Notes under the pieces: model-generated
What the model was told of the DNA's origin: nothing
Database searches by the model: none
The model's input: the letters and a program-made list of their open reading frames with translations, nothing else
Part shown: positions 30,936 through 42,105 of the stretch, piece by piece
Layout of the letters: each line of letters begins with the position of its first letter
Numbering within the stretch: the stretch's first letter is position 1
Assembly: GCA_033675265.1 (NCBI GenBank)
Contig: JAUJYZ010001467.1
Coordinates: 590,150-654,149, forward strand
Direction of reading: 5' to 3'
Length of the DNA stretch: 64,000 nucleotides
Source: Actinostola sp. cb2023
Taxonomy: Eukaryota > Cnidaria > Anthozoa > Actiniaria > Actinostolidae
Translations under genes and position numbers: made by a program

Positions 30936-33900
30936 GTGCTCGAAGTAAAGTTGGCCTTTGCTGGTCAACAAACACGTCTGAAGGTAGAACAAGAAGAAGA
31001 GAAGGAGAAGTTGAGACTAAACCAAGAGATTGCTGAAAATTCAGTGAAACTCAATGTGTGTAGAAAGACTGATAGAAAGCAGACTGTAGAAATGGAACAA
31101 GATTTAGACTCATTGCCCCCTGAAGATAAGGAGGAAGATATGAGAAGATTTATTTTCTCATCTGAGCAGCTCAATATTTTAGAGAGGCCCATCTGAACAG
31201 CCACAGCAATACTTAAAACAGTTCCTGCATATCATGCTACACCAATTTCTTCAAATCAAGCTACGTGTTCGTCTGTATTACCACCTGATCAGGTAATCAC
31301 AACAGTCCCTGCATATCATGCTACACCTTGTATAACTCAAGTTAGTGCTCATCGCTCAACACCAATTTCTTCAAGACAAGCTACGTGTACGTCTGTATTA
31401 CCGCCTGAGATAAGTCCTATAGCACCTAAATATACATGTACCTTGGCTCCTACTCAACCAAGTCAGCTTGTACCAAAAACAGAGATCCAGTCAACTCCAT
31501 CTACACGTAAATCACTAGTAAGTGCTGACGTGGAATTTACATCACAAGTAGACACAAGTACAGTACCTGTGTGGAAACAATTTGCCTTGGCTAATGTTAG
31601 CCAAAGTAAAGAGAGCAAGCCCTCAAACCACATCTTCCACTTGCCCACTGTAAAGATTCCTGTGTTTAGTGGTGATCCACTAGAATACCGGTACCCAGAG
31701 TGGAACAGTGCCTTTGAAGCCCTAATTGACTCGAGAGAAATGGACGCAGATACTAAGTTGAATCTGTTGAATCAATATGTTTTAGGAAGTCCTAAACAAG
31801 TTGTGGAACACTATCTCTTGACAGGAACCAAGGATGCATATGTAAAGGCTAAGTCTGTTTTGCAAGAAAGATATGGAAACAGCAATGTTGTAAGTGCAGC
31901 ATTTCTAAGTAAGCTTGAGAAATGGCCCAAAGTTGGACCAGGAGATGCCAGTGGTCTAAGAGAATTCTCTGATTTTCTTGACAAAATTGTTGCGGCTAGA
32001 AAAACTATAGCAAGTTTTGCTATTTTGGACTTTGCAAATGAGAATGCAAAATTAGTTGATAAACTTCCCTATCACCTAGAGGGCAAGTGGAGAGACATTA
32101 TCACAAAGTGGATGACGTCAAGTGCTGAAATGGACTACCCACCTTTCTTCAAGTTTGCAGACTTTGTTAGAGAGTCCTCTGATAATGCAAACATTCCAGA
32201 GTTGGAAAACCTGTCTAAGTTGACAATTGTAAACTCAACAAGTTATAAGAAAGCATACAAAGGCCGAAGTGTATCTGCCTTTGTCACATCTGCAACAAAT
32301 AATGCAAACATTCCAGAGTTGGAAAACCTGTCTAAGTTGACAACTGTAAACTCAACAAGTTATGATAAAGGATACAAAGGCCGAAGTGTATCTGCCTTTG
32401 TCACATCTGCAACAAGTAATGCAAACATTCCAGAGTTGGAAAACCTGTTTAAGTTGACAACTGTAAACTCAACAAGTTATGATAAAGCACACAAAGGTCG
32501 AAGTGTATCTGCCTTTGTCACATCTGCAACAAATAATGCAAACATTCCAGAGTTGGAAAACCTGTCTAAGTTGACAACTGTAAACTCAACAAGTTATGAT
32601 AAAGGATACAAAGGCCGAAGTGTATCTGCCTTTGTCACATCTGCAACAAGTAATGCAAACATTCCAGAGTTGGAAAACCTGTCTAAATTGACAACTGTAA
32701 ACTCAACAAGTTATGATAAAGGATACAAAGGCCGAAGTGTATCTGCCTTTGTCACATCTGCAACAAGTAATGCAAACATTCCAGAGTTGGAAAACCTGTC
32801 TAAGTTGACAACTGTAAACTCAACAAGTTATAATAAAGGATACAAAGGCCGAAGTGTATCTGCCTTTGTCACATCTGCAACAAATAATGCAAACATTCCA
32901 GAGTTGGAAAACCTGTCTAATTTGACAACTGTAAACTCAACAAGTTATGATAAAGGATACAAAGGCCGAAGTGTATCTGCCTTTGTCACATCTGCAACAA
33001 ATAATGCAAACATTCCAGAGTTGGAAAACCTGTCTAAGTTGACAACTGTAAACTCAACAAGTTATAATAAAGGATACAAAGGCCGAAGTGTATCTGCCTT
33101 TGTCACATCTGCAACAAGTAATGCACAAAGTGAACGAGCAGAAGATAAGACGACACCTAGTTCTACCTCTAGAAATTTGTGTTTATTTTGCAAGGAAGCA
33201 CATGAACTAAATGACTGTGTGACATTTAGAGACAATCCCTTCACCGAACGGTATAACTTTATCTTCAGAAAGAGATTGTGTATGATTTGTGTAAAGCCAA
33301 CACAGCATCAAGCAAAGGATTGCAAGAGTAAAGTAACATGTAAATTGTGTGAAGAAAGTCATCCTACTTGTCTACACGAAGAAAAGCCCAAGGAAGCTGT
33401 TGCAAGCTGTACCAGAGTGTACAACATTGATGGTCAAGAAGGACCTCATGGCAACGCCATGATTGTTCCAGTGTGGGTGAGATTAGAAGGCGAAGAAAGT
33501 AATAAGATTCTACAGTATGCATTATTGGACGACCAAGCCAAGCATCAAGCAAAGGATTGCAAGAGTAAAGTAACATGTAAATTGTGTAAAGGAAGTCATC
33601 CTACTTCTCTACATGAAGAAAAGCCCAAGGAAGCTGTGGCAAGCTGTACCAGAGTGTACAACATTGATAGTCAAGAAGGACCTGGCAACGCCATAATTGT
33701 TCCAGTGTGGGTGAGATTAGAAGGCGAAGAAAGTAATGAGATTCTGCAGTATGCAGTATTGGACGACCAAGCAAATGTAAGTTTTATATCAGAGGCACTC
33801 TGTAACAAACTCAATGTTACAGGGCCAGAAACAAAGCTGAAGTTGACAACTGTACAGGAAGGAAACGTGCTTATACAGAGTAGGAAGATACATGTTCATG

Positions 33901-34613
33901 GACTTGAGATCTTAGACCACAACAAATATAACCTTGTGAAGTTGCCTACAGCCTTTCGGCGACCAACGATACCAGCTAATAGGTCTCAGATACCTAAACC
34001 TGAAGCAGTTAGTCAATGGAAACACCTGCAACAAGTTTCAAAAGAATTGATGCCATACCGTGCAGATATTGAAGTGTCCCTATTGATTGGAAGTAACTGT
34101 ACTAGAGCTATTAGACCTAGGCAAATCATCGCAGGAGGAGAAGAAGAGCCCTGTGGCCAGAAGACCATCCATGGATGGGGAGTAATCGGAAGAATCTGTA
34201 AGTCAACAAGTGAAGATAATCATCTCGAAGCGAACTGTCATCTAACTAATGTGAATGAGAACAATCACTTTGTATTCCATTCTAATAAAGCCAAGGAAAT
34301 CTTCAGCACAGAAGCAGTGATTAAGGGTTTAGCTACAGATTTTAATGAATATCCAAGCCAAGAAAAGCCATACTCTGTGCAAGATAAAAGATCCATCAAA
34401 GCCAAAGAAGTATACTCAAAAAAGTGGCGGAGGAGAGTACTACAGTACATGGCCAATCAGGTTTGGCTGAGGATGGCTGATAAGACTTTGGACAAGAATG
34501 AGAAACGTCGCCAACCTGCTACACTATTGGATCGTCCTATTCACAAGCTTGTTTTGTTGATGTCTACAGAAGACCAGAGCCTGGATTCCCCTACGAGGAG
34601 CCATATCAAATGA
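30936..34613 (+). pseudogene. Gag-protease frame of the LTR element, fused to a polyprotein tail
   Basis: The frame begins in a Glu/Lys-rich coiled coil (KLAFAGQQTRLKVEQEEEKE), meets one in-frame TGA at 31,194 and then stays open to 34,613. In order it holds a Pro/Thr-rich linker, the BEL gag core (LPTVKIPVFSGDPLEYRYPEW), eight 39-residue repeats, and a zinc knuckle CLFCKEAHELNDC. A duplicated segment follows (33,305-33,540 and 33,541-33,778) with CKLCxxSHP and the protease-like LLDDQA. The last part has GWGVIGRIC, then KKWRRRVLQYMANQVWLR and RRQPATLLDRPIHKLVLL, the last being typical of the end of BEL polyproteins. The fusion near 34,380 removes RT and integrase yet keeps the frame. Confidence 0.78.
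32184..33119 (+). repeat. 117-bp coding tandem repeat, 8 copies
   Basis: Exactly eight units of 117 bp (39 codons) sit in gag between the core and the zinc knuckle. Each begins with NANIPELENL and contains KGRSVSAFVTSAT. The units differ at few positions (SYKKAY, SYDKGY, SYNKGY, LFKLT), so the array is young. Confidence 0.95.
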
Positions 34614-34805
34614 ACATTGTTGAACATTTGGAACAGCTTGGATTCCCCTACGAGGAGCCATATCAAAAGAACATTGTTGAACATTTGAACCAGAGCTTGG
34701 ATTCCCCTACGAGGAGCCATATCAAAAGAACATTGTTGAACATTTGGAACAGCTTGGATTTTCCTACGAGGAGCCATAACAAATGAACATTGTTGAACAT
34801 TTAGA
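34575..34805 (+). repeat. About 63-bp tandem repeat, 4 copies, before the right LTR
   Basis: Units contain CTTGGATTCCCCTACGAGG, AGCCATATCAAA and GAACATTGTTGAACATTTG. The motif lies at the end of the coding frame and just upstream of the right LTR, where a polypurine tract would be expected. Confidence 0.85.
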
Positions 34806-34907
34806 TTTTCAAACAGTTTTTGCTTTATTGTTAGCAACTACAGAACATTTATAATAATTGTTATAGTTTTGTTTTGATTGTAACTGCATGCGCAGTTAGA
34901 GGAGCCA

Positions 34908-35162
34908 TGTTGCTGAGGTCAGCGGTTTTTACCATTAGTATTATAAGTCAGCGGTTTTTACCATTAGTATTATAAGTCAGCGGTTTTACACATGAGTCTA
35001 GTCGACCTCGTGCTCTTGTTCTAGTCATGGTTTAGTATCATGTAGCTTAGTTTATAGTTCGTTTTTCGTCAGTTTGTGGGCCTCTAAGGCTCACACATTT
35101 TCCATCTCACATCTGTGGATTGTACTGTTTAACTTCATGCATGGATTTGCGAATAAACTACA
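34908..35162 (+). repeat. Right LTR, 255 bp
   Basis: It matches the left LTR apart from about six substitutions and a 4-bp insertion (CATG) near its end. It is followed at once by the AGGAC duplication. Confidence 0.88.
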
Positions 35163-35275
35163 AGGACATTTATTTTTCTTTTAGAACAAAGTTTTCCTAT
35201 GTTTTGTTTTAGTAGAAAGGAAAGATAAGCTCTGTCCATATATATTGTTATGCAATACTATATATCTAGTTTTAC

Positions 35276-35390
35276 CTGATGTCAGATTCCCACACACAAC
35301 TGCAGCATCACGACTGTGATCACAGATAATAGAACTTTGATAGCACTGCTCAATAGATGTTTCATATCCACTGCAACTTAGATATTTAGG
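35276..35390 (-). pseudogene. SRCR-alpha exon of copy C, 3-prime part
   Basis: The donor CAG|GTAAAA and the end of the alpha domain (KYLSCSGYETSIEQCYQSSIICDHSRDAAVVCGNLTSG) are in frame. The exon is cut at GATATTTAGG by the second tyrosine-recombinase retroelement and resumes at 39,115. Confidence 0.88.
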
Positions 35391-35559
35391 TTTCATTCTA
35401 CTTCACCAGTTCGTCCGAATGAAATATATTTTCCTTCTAATTCGGCCTCCCTTGTTACCCCATAATACAACAGTGACAACGATATACAGGCTTGGCTTGT
35501 TTCAGGTAAACAAGGTACTACGCCAATAGATATTTATTTCATCAAGGATTAGTTGGTTA

Positions 35560-35960
35560 GAGATCTAAACTCTGTGCTATTGTAAGTCTTTCTTCTAATT
35601 CTTCTTTGATGTACATATGTCCTTTGCAGTGTCGGATTTCCAGCGTCCGTGCAGTTTAAGCAGTCTGTCCTTGGAGTTACAACCCTTGAGGTTCTTAACT
35701 GCAGTTGTAGCCCCACCTGAACGGAAACTGTGAAGGGGAATATAACTTGTGATCATAGCCTAACTTCGCGAGACATTCCTTGAACAGTTCTCTAAAACGA
35801 GAATAGGACACTTTCCTATATTCCGGTTGACTTCAAAAATACTAAATTTCTAAACACGTGTTGTGAACTATTGTCGATAGCTATCTGGGCCATGTCTAAA
35901 TACCTTTATAAAAGGCCGCAAGGACAGGTTGGTTTTTTAGATCTTGTAATGAATACATAT
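35560..35960 (-). pseudogene. Tyrosine recombinase C-terminal remnant
   Basis: The minus strand reads YLDMAQIAIDNSSQHVF, then SYSRFRELFKECLAKLGYDHKLY, then after one frame shift near 35,738 HSFRSGGATTAVKNL and HGRWKSDTAKDIYIKE. The HxxR box, the Trp of the H/W box and the nucleophile Tyr are present. Box I and the core-binding part are missing or unrecognisable. Confidence 0.82.
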
Positions 35961-36539
35961 TGCCTGTGCCAGGCAGCTAACACCTTCAGTTGTCAGTCAT
36001 CCATCGTACTGTCAAGAGCTCTGGATCGTAACAATGGGCGCGAAATTTGAATTCAAAAAATTGAATTTCAATTTTTTGACTTTCTTCGTTCTTTTAATAA
36101 CATTAGTTTTGAATGATCAGTTTTGAAAATATTTATATCTAGCTCAGTTCTATCGAAGTCCAGCTGAATAATAATTATGAACTTTGAGTCGTTCAATACG
36201 ACATGAATACGAAAATGTTACTCCACCATTTCAAATTGATTCAACTGAGCTAGAAAGGTGTGAAATGAAGGCGGTCCAGTCCCTTTTATAGCGCGGTTTC
36301 GTGTTTAAGGCTCTGGTAGCGAAAAAATAAATGCACTTCTCTTAAGTATTTAAACACCGTTGATTTTGCTCTCGATCGATCGCGAAAGCAATGTTGGATA
36401 ATATTCTTCACTGAGAAAATACTGAAATCTGATCCCCAAGTACACGAACATAGGATTGCCTGTGGGAAATATAAACAAAATTAATGTGACTGTTAAACAT
36501 TCAAACATTCTTCTTGCTGCTCTTCCCTCATTAGCTTTC

Positions 36540-36700
36540 TTATTGTGACACATTGGCCCAATTCTCTGCCCATTGGCTTTCATATATTGCGACCCATTGG
36601 CCCAATTTATGCCCATTGGCTTTCATATTAATTGTGACTCATTGGCCCAATTTCTGCATCGCGGCCCAGTGGCCCTATCTTACACCCATTGGTTAAGACT
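36540..36700. repeat. CATTGGCCCAATT-type short tandem repeat
   Basis: About four degenerate units of 40-50 bp with CATTGGCCCAATT and GCCCATTGGCTTTCATATT lie between the RT and recombinase parts of the decayed element. Confidence 0.7.
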
Positions 36701-36729
36701 GAGCTGTTGGTAATTAATATACTAACCTA

Positions 36730-38480
36730 CTATGCTTGCGAATCAAAGGTGAATCTTATGGCAATTACATGTCCAGACCATTCTTTCGAACCTATTAGTG
36801 AGTTTGTATTTCTTCCATGAATGCATGCATCACTTCCTTTAAAATATCTGTATTCCTTAATGATTGGTAAATAGCGTTGCCAAAGAACAGGCCAATAAGC
36901 GGCTGAAGGCCAAGCAGGGACCACTAATGTACATTGAACTTTCTTACTGGATATAAGGTTGAGAACTCTACACGTAATACTGACTGGAGGAACAACCAAA
37001 CAATTTTCTCCTTCCCAGGACTGAAAGAATGCGTCCACTCCTAATGAACCAGGATTCCAAAACCGAGAGAAAAAACGGCATATCTTTTTATTGTAGAAGG
37101 AAGCGAAACAATCCAACAATCCAATCCAAAGGAGTTCTAGAGTTTCAAAACATTCTCTACTCAATTGCCAATCGTCGCAATCTATCATTTTGCTTACGTA
37201 GTCTGCTCGATGGTTGAGAGATCTATATTGTTCTTGATGCAATACGAATAAATTATATAAGCTAACGTATGGAATTGTAATTTCATACTGCCTACGTCCA
37301 CAATCCTGGCTGTTGCTTGATTATCGGTGAACCATTTCACTCGTGAATTACAAAGTTTATGCCCAAAATATTCTAGGCTATACTGTAGAGCAATAAGTTC
37401 TCGGTGAGTTGAGCTTAACCTGCTTTCTGCAGCGGAAAACATTTTGTGGCAGATAACTTCCTTGTCCCCTTCTGTAAGGGCCCCTCAAGCATAATTACTA
37501 GCGTCGGAGTAAACAATTTTGTTGTAGACTTGATGACGGAAGCACTTCTTAATGTTAACGCACTTGATATTTTCCCGCCAAAATGTGATTTCGTTCAAGC
37601 AGTAATTATCTAATTCGTGCTTACTGTCCCAGTCTTGGGCTGCAGCTATCGTAATTTGACAATGCCTGGTCATGATATGACCGACTACTGGGCTCATGGA
37701 AATGATCGAACCAGTTACTGATGCCAACTCGCGAGCCGAAATACAACAATCTGAGTTAATTTTTTCAAGCATCGCATTCAGCTTGCTAACTCTCTCCTCC
37801 TTGATTGAAATACTACCAAGTTCACAGTTCCAAACAATTCCTAACCATTCAATTATATGGCTCGGCTCCCACGTGCTCTTTTCTTCATTGATAACAAAAC
37901 CAGCCGCACATAAATCTCCTTTCATATGGTGAGCTGCGTAGTCCGCTTTCTCGTAAGATTGTTCAAAATTAATACCGTCGTCCAAATACACTACTGAGTG
38001 AAGTCCTCTGCATCTCCAATTCTTAACAAGTGGCCTCAATAGCTTTGTGAATAGATAAGGTGCGCTCGACAATCCGAAGGGAAGAACGTTAAACACAAAA
38101 AATATATGCCTTCCGTCAGGAAAAGTCCAAGCAAATCCCAAGTACTGCCTATGTTGAGGAAAGATGTCTACATGGTGATATCCGCTCTTGAGATCAAACT
38201 TACTTGCATAACCTCCATTGACAAAATAATCTAAGGCTTTTCTATGGTCTTCGCACTTGAATTTGGCTTTATATAAATGCTCATTAATAATCCTTAGGTC
38301 TAAATTGAGTCTCTTTTTCCCTGAAACTTGTATAGATACTGACAAAGGATTGGCATTGTGTATGTCATTAAATTGAACTTCTGAGATTCTATCTCCGGAT
38401 AACAACTCTTGAATAGCCTCCGTTACAAAGTCACTGTTTGATGCTGCTGAACGATTGTTTCTCCTTGTTGATGGAGGAGG
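36730..38480 (-). pseudogene. RT-RNase H of the decayed element
   Basis: The longest unbroken part (37,485-38,405, 306 residues) has the first catalytic Asp71 (SKFDLKSGYHHVDI), LPFGLSSAPYLFTKLLRPLV and the box YLDD at 140-143. The next frame holds the RNase H (VYSDASNYA; then SSTHRELIALQ and WFTDNQATA). The C-terminal block (NPGSLGVDAFFQSWEGEN, VVPAWPSAAYWPVL) is characteristic of DIRS-group polyproteins. Frame changes near 37,485 and 37,220 break the gene. Confidence 0.87.
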
Positions 38481-38498
38481 TGTAGTAAGAAAAGGTAT

Positions 38499-38976
38499 TT
38501 AATAGCCCTCAGCTATCGTTCTTAATATGAATTCCGGAGCTTCAATTCGCTCCCAAAAAGCTAGGTGAAGTATAAGCCTCCCTCGCACACATAAATTAGT
38601 CGTTTTTTCTTGGCTTACACTCGTAGAGACAGCTTCTCCCTTGCTGATATAATTAAAGTTTTCTACCTCAAATACTGCGTTTTCATCGTCCGATGGATGC
38701 TCATTTTCCTGAGTTGTGTCCGGTGTCCGAATTCTTGTCAGCAGGGGTCCACGTCTTACGGAACGAGAATGCTCCAGCAGCTCCTGACTGCCTATAGCTG
38801 TAACCGGTCTTGCATTCTGAGCTCCAATGTCCTTTGTATCCACAGGAGTAGCAGATGTCTTGTTGACGAGGTTGCCGATGGCCTTGGACATAAAGCATAA
38901 AAATAAAACAAAATAAAAAGTTATGAGCGTAGGTTTGCCTTGTACCGTGAAACTGGAATGAAACACTCATCTGCAA
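38499..38976 (-). pseudogene. Gag zinc-knuckle remnant of the decayed element
   Basis: A CX2CX4HX4C knuckle (CYSCGYKGHWSSEC) is followed by GAAGAFSFRKTW in one frame, and the reading continues into the acidic NEHPSDDENAVFEVENF in another. It lies just upstream of the RT part, as expected for gag. The bulk of gag is missing. Confidence 0.7.
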
Positions 38977-39114
38977 TCACTCTTATATACCTGAACAATC
39001 TGCAACTATTGTTCCTCACTATTCACTTCATGAATAGATTGTGTACTTAAGAACAATAGCAGAGTAGAGCATGACCAACTGCGTGTCATGCCATCAAGCG
39101 AAAGGAAAATGCAT

Positions 39115-39214
39115 ATAAATAGGACCACTTCCTTTGACGTTAGCAGTACCAGTTGACACTGCCTTGGCGTAATTCAACATGTGACACACCACATAAGCCT
39201 CTCGTAAGTCCCAG
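39115..39214 (-). pseudogene. SRCR-alpha exon of copy C, 5-prime part, joined to copy E
   Basis: ATAAATAGGACCACTTCC resumes the alpha exon in frame (YPKxLSC side back to VCHMLNYAKAVS). At about 39,214 the exon stops in CCCAGAATAT and continues as the intron that follows the gamma exon of copy E. A deletion therefore fused copy C to copy E. Confidence 0.8.
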
Positions 39215-39248
39215 AATATAATGAATCGAGTTTTCTTCACAACTCAAC

Positions 39249-40244
39249 CATCTTGCACGTGACACCAATGTCTATGCTATGGGAACAGTCTGTCCATCCC
39301 CATCCATTATGACTGCAGTTAGCAATGGACATTTCTGTACCAGTACAACCAAGATACCTAAACCATATTATACATTTAATAGGACTAAAGTATGTGGTTT
39401 TGTAATTCTGTATTCCAGTGTAACCAAGCATACGACAAACCACCTCAGCGTCGTTCGTGTCCCATCCAATGTTACATACAGTACCCCACACACCATGCTC
39501 AGGGGTATTAAGGCATGGTTCTAGGATGTATGCTGCAAATTAAGAGGGGGTGGTCTATTTCCTTTTCTTTGCGAGATTCTTTCATGAAACTTTAAGTGAT
39601 ACAACAATGTGACAATCTCAACAAATAAACATATCAGTTTCCATGGAAACATGCAATGTGACCTTTGAACTCTAATTATATTTTATAAAATAAAAGTCTC
39701 GTGCATACAGGTAAAGAAATTTTGCATGACAAGGATTTAATTGAAAATTAAATAGACTTACTACCTAGTTTATTGGTCTAATTGGATAAGTTGGAAAAAG
39801 TAATGGGAAGGGTGATAAACGTGAAAATGAAATTTGATACTCTCGATTTATGACTCAGCAATTATATATTTCCAAAATATCCAATTAGGCTGATGAACAG
39901 CATGGTAAACTGTATTATTTTCACTATCTTCTACTCTGATATACTAACGTTGTGCGCTTCTACCAAAGCCTTGAATCTTATTTTCTTAAACCCGGGTTAA
40001 AAGGTCAAATGTATTGTTGCCATGGTAACTAACTTCACAAATATGTACAATCTGCTCATCTATACATTTAATCCTGAACCCAAGCTTCTGCAATAAAACG
40101 AAAGCAAATTACAACCCCCTTATAGTTTTATGGGCGTGATCGCCTTAGAACCATGCCTTAATATAACTGAGTGGTACCTGACTTCAACTCGACCAGAATT
40201 GGGTGAACTTCCTCCAGCTAAACGAACTTGGACTGGTGGAGGAT
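39249..40244 (-). pseudogene. SRCR-gamma exon of copy E, split by a MITE
   Basis: The exon lies in two parts, 39,249-39,497 and 40,172-40,244. The parts carry VCNIGWDTNDAEVVCRMLGYTG, LGCTGTEMSIANCSH, CSHSIDIGVTCKM and, on the right, the DPPPVQVRLAGG start. The donor is altered (GATG|GTTGAG). Without the MITE the exon would be complete. Confidence 0.88.
39498..40171. mobile_element. MITE with CTCAG ends in gamma exon of copy E
   Basis: The ends are inverted over about 28 bp (CTCAG...TATTAAGGCATGGTTCTA). The element is 674 bp and is flanked by TG on both sides; the other copies show the unbroken site CACCATGGTACC. No coding frame is seen, so it is non-autonomous; the superfamily is not identified. 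Confidence 0.82.
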
Positions 40245-40422
40245 CTGTTGATTGAAGAAAACATCACTGAAGTGATTACACTGATGATGACAGGTTTTAT
40301 AAAACTACTAATGTTCAGTAAATTATATGAATATTTTCTGTTGAAATACTGCTTTAGATTGTTTGATAGTGAATTTGTTGATATTGAAAATATAATTATA
40401 AAATAGTGTTTGTCTTTCTTAC

Positions 40423-40767
40423 CTTCATCTACCTGACAAACCACACCAGCAAGACTTCTATACGAGCAAAAATACCGTACATTCTACCATCCCCCGTGAT
40501 AACACTCTGCAATCGACTTTTCTTTACCACTGCATCCCACACGATCCATGAGTATTCTTGTTGTTGTCTTTCCTTCAATCCACGAAATTGGTCTTTCAGC
40601 TGCTTTGTAACCAAGCATTCGACAGATTACGTGAGCATCTTTTATATCCCAATCACTGCCATAATAATAAGCACAGACTGCTCCCCATTCCCCATTGTAT
40701 TGGATTTCCACTTGGCCAACATGGCTTACATTAGTTCCCACCAGACGAACGGTGATCGCTTTTTCCT
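40423..40767 (-). CDS. SRCR-beta exon, gene copy E
   Basis: This is a complete 345-bp, phase 1-1 exon with good borders and six cysteines expected. It reads EEKAITVRLVGTNVSHVG, GAVCAYYYGSDWDIKDAHVICRMLGYKAAERP, VGCSGKEKSIAECYHGGW. The frame shows an early break after GGW in the raw reading that depends on a single base near 40,484, so it may be damaged. It is the last exon that takes part in the large mirror repeat. Confidence 0.8.
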
Positions 40768-40942
40768 CTGAAAACAAACATTGATGAATAATTAAACAAA
40801 TATTCTCATTACTTTTCATTTTCTTCTGATAAATAAATTTCCTATTAGATCGAAGTTTTCCTATGGTTTGTTATAGCACAAAAGAAAAATAAGGTCTGTC
40901 CATATATAATGTTTATACAATACTATATATATCTAGTTTTAC

Positions 40943-41269
40943 CTGGTGTCAGAATCCCACATACAACTGCAGCATCGTTCACTGTGATCACAGCTAACAG
41001 ATATTTGGTTGCATTTCTCAATAGATGTTTCATATCCATAGCTATACAGATATTTAGGATAAATAGGACCACTTCCTTTGATGTTAGCAGTACCAGCTGA
41101 AACTACCTTGGAGTAATTCAACATATGACACACCACATAAGCGTCTAGTAAGTGCCAGTTGTGATTACATATCGTGCTCCATTGACCGTTATTTGTTCTG
41201 ACTTCTACACGACCATCGCGTGCAGTTTTACCCCGTCCATTAAACGAACGTCGACAGCAGCTTTCTTCT
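40943..41269 (-). pseudogene. SRCR-alpha exon, gene copy E, two frame shifts
   Basis: The borders are intact, but an extra C in TTTACCCCGTCC shifts the start of the domain, and a second shift (SCDHSERCCSCMW where paralogs have SCDHSRDAEVVC) ruins the end. The mirrored copy at 63,245-63,571 has the same two lesions. Confidence 0.85.
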
Positions 41270-41289
41270 CTGTACACACATAATTAGCC

Positions 41290-41672
41290 ATTTCCAAAAC
41301 GAGCAGGGGACTGGGAACGAGTCTGTAATTACGAAATTAAGTTCGTGACATGAAACAGCATGTTACAATTAGCATCTGTACAAAGTTTGATGCGATTTGA
41401 GTAAATTCTGTCAGAATTATAAACTTTTGAAATTGTGTTGTCCTGCCAAAATTTTACAGTGAATGTATGGTTTGGCTGGACAACGTCAAAAAATTACAGA
41501 GTTTGTATGTGAAAATAGTCATATTTGGTGTCCTCTAGCATCGTCAATATTAAGCCGAAGTTCACCAAACTTTCCAGACTAGCTACGTTTGATCTGCTCT
41601 GTCAGAAAATTTAACTAGTTTCTTATTTAATTAGTTTTACGGACTTGGTCCCAGTCCCCTGCTCGATATGGA
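41290..41672. mobile_element. MITE upstream of the alpha exon, copy E
   Basis: The terminal inverted repeats of about 34 bp read ATTTCCAAAACGAGCAGGGG and, on the other side, the inverse of CCCCTGCTCGATATGGAAAT. In copy B the same intron runs on without it (TAATTGAAATTAGTG). There are no coding frames. Confidence 0.78.
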
Positions 41673-41966
41673 AATTAGTGTTTGACTTATTTGTTTTGAG
41701 ACATTATTTTACTCTCATAATTGTTAAACTATCAACAATGCAATATATTTTTAATGGCGTATTATTCTCAGAATAGATTGAAAGTACGTTAATTATAAAA
41801 TTATAAATTTATAGCGTGGTCGTGGAGGCATACATAAAAATGACAAAGTAAAATATAAAATAACAACGTCAACACATTCTGGTTTGGTAATTAAGAGGAA
41901 AATTAAAATCAGGGTGTGGCTGATGAAGAAGACTTAAGATATATGCGCTATATAAGAACAACCATT

Positions 41967-42105
<139 letters not shown>

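Larger units (their letters stand above)
29214..35162 (+). mobile_element. BEL/Pao-type LTR element, internally deleted
   Basis: A 5,949-bp element is bounded by two LTRs (29,214-29,464 and 34,908-35,162) and a 5-bp duplication AGGAC. The internal plus-strand frame encodes a BEL/Pao gag with zinc knuckles and a protease-like region. It then jumps to a short C-terminal tail typical of BEL polyproteins; reverse transcriptase, RNase H and integrase core are absent. The element must therefore depend on a relative for movement. It sits in the intron between the alpha and beta exons of gene copy C. The LTRs differ at a handful of bases plus a 4-bp indel, so the insertion is not brand-new. Confidence 0.88.
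35391..39114 (-). mobile_element. Second, decayed tyrosine-recombinase retroelement
   Basis: This 3,724-bp insertion splits the alpha exon of copy C. The left flank ends ...GATATTTAGG and the right flank starts ATAAATAGGACC; joined, they restore the paralog sequence with no base lost or duplicated. On the minus strand the order is a gag zinc knuckle (38.5-38.98 kb), RT and RNase H (36.73-38.48 kb) and a tyrosine recombinase end (35.56-35.96 kb). The lack of a target duplication fits recombinase-mediated integration. Frame breaks in all parts show it is dead. It differs in sequence from the intact element at 22.9-27.4 kb. Confidence 0.87.

Noticed and set aside
29214..35162. An endogenous retrovirus with env
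   Set aside because: No envelope-like frame exists. Gag and zinc knuckles are of the BEL/Pao retrotransposon kind, and RT is absent.
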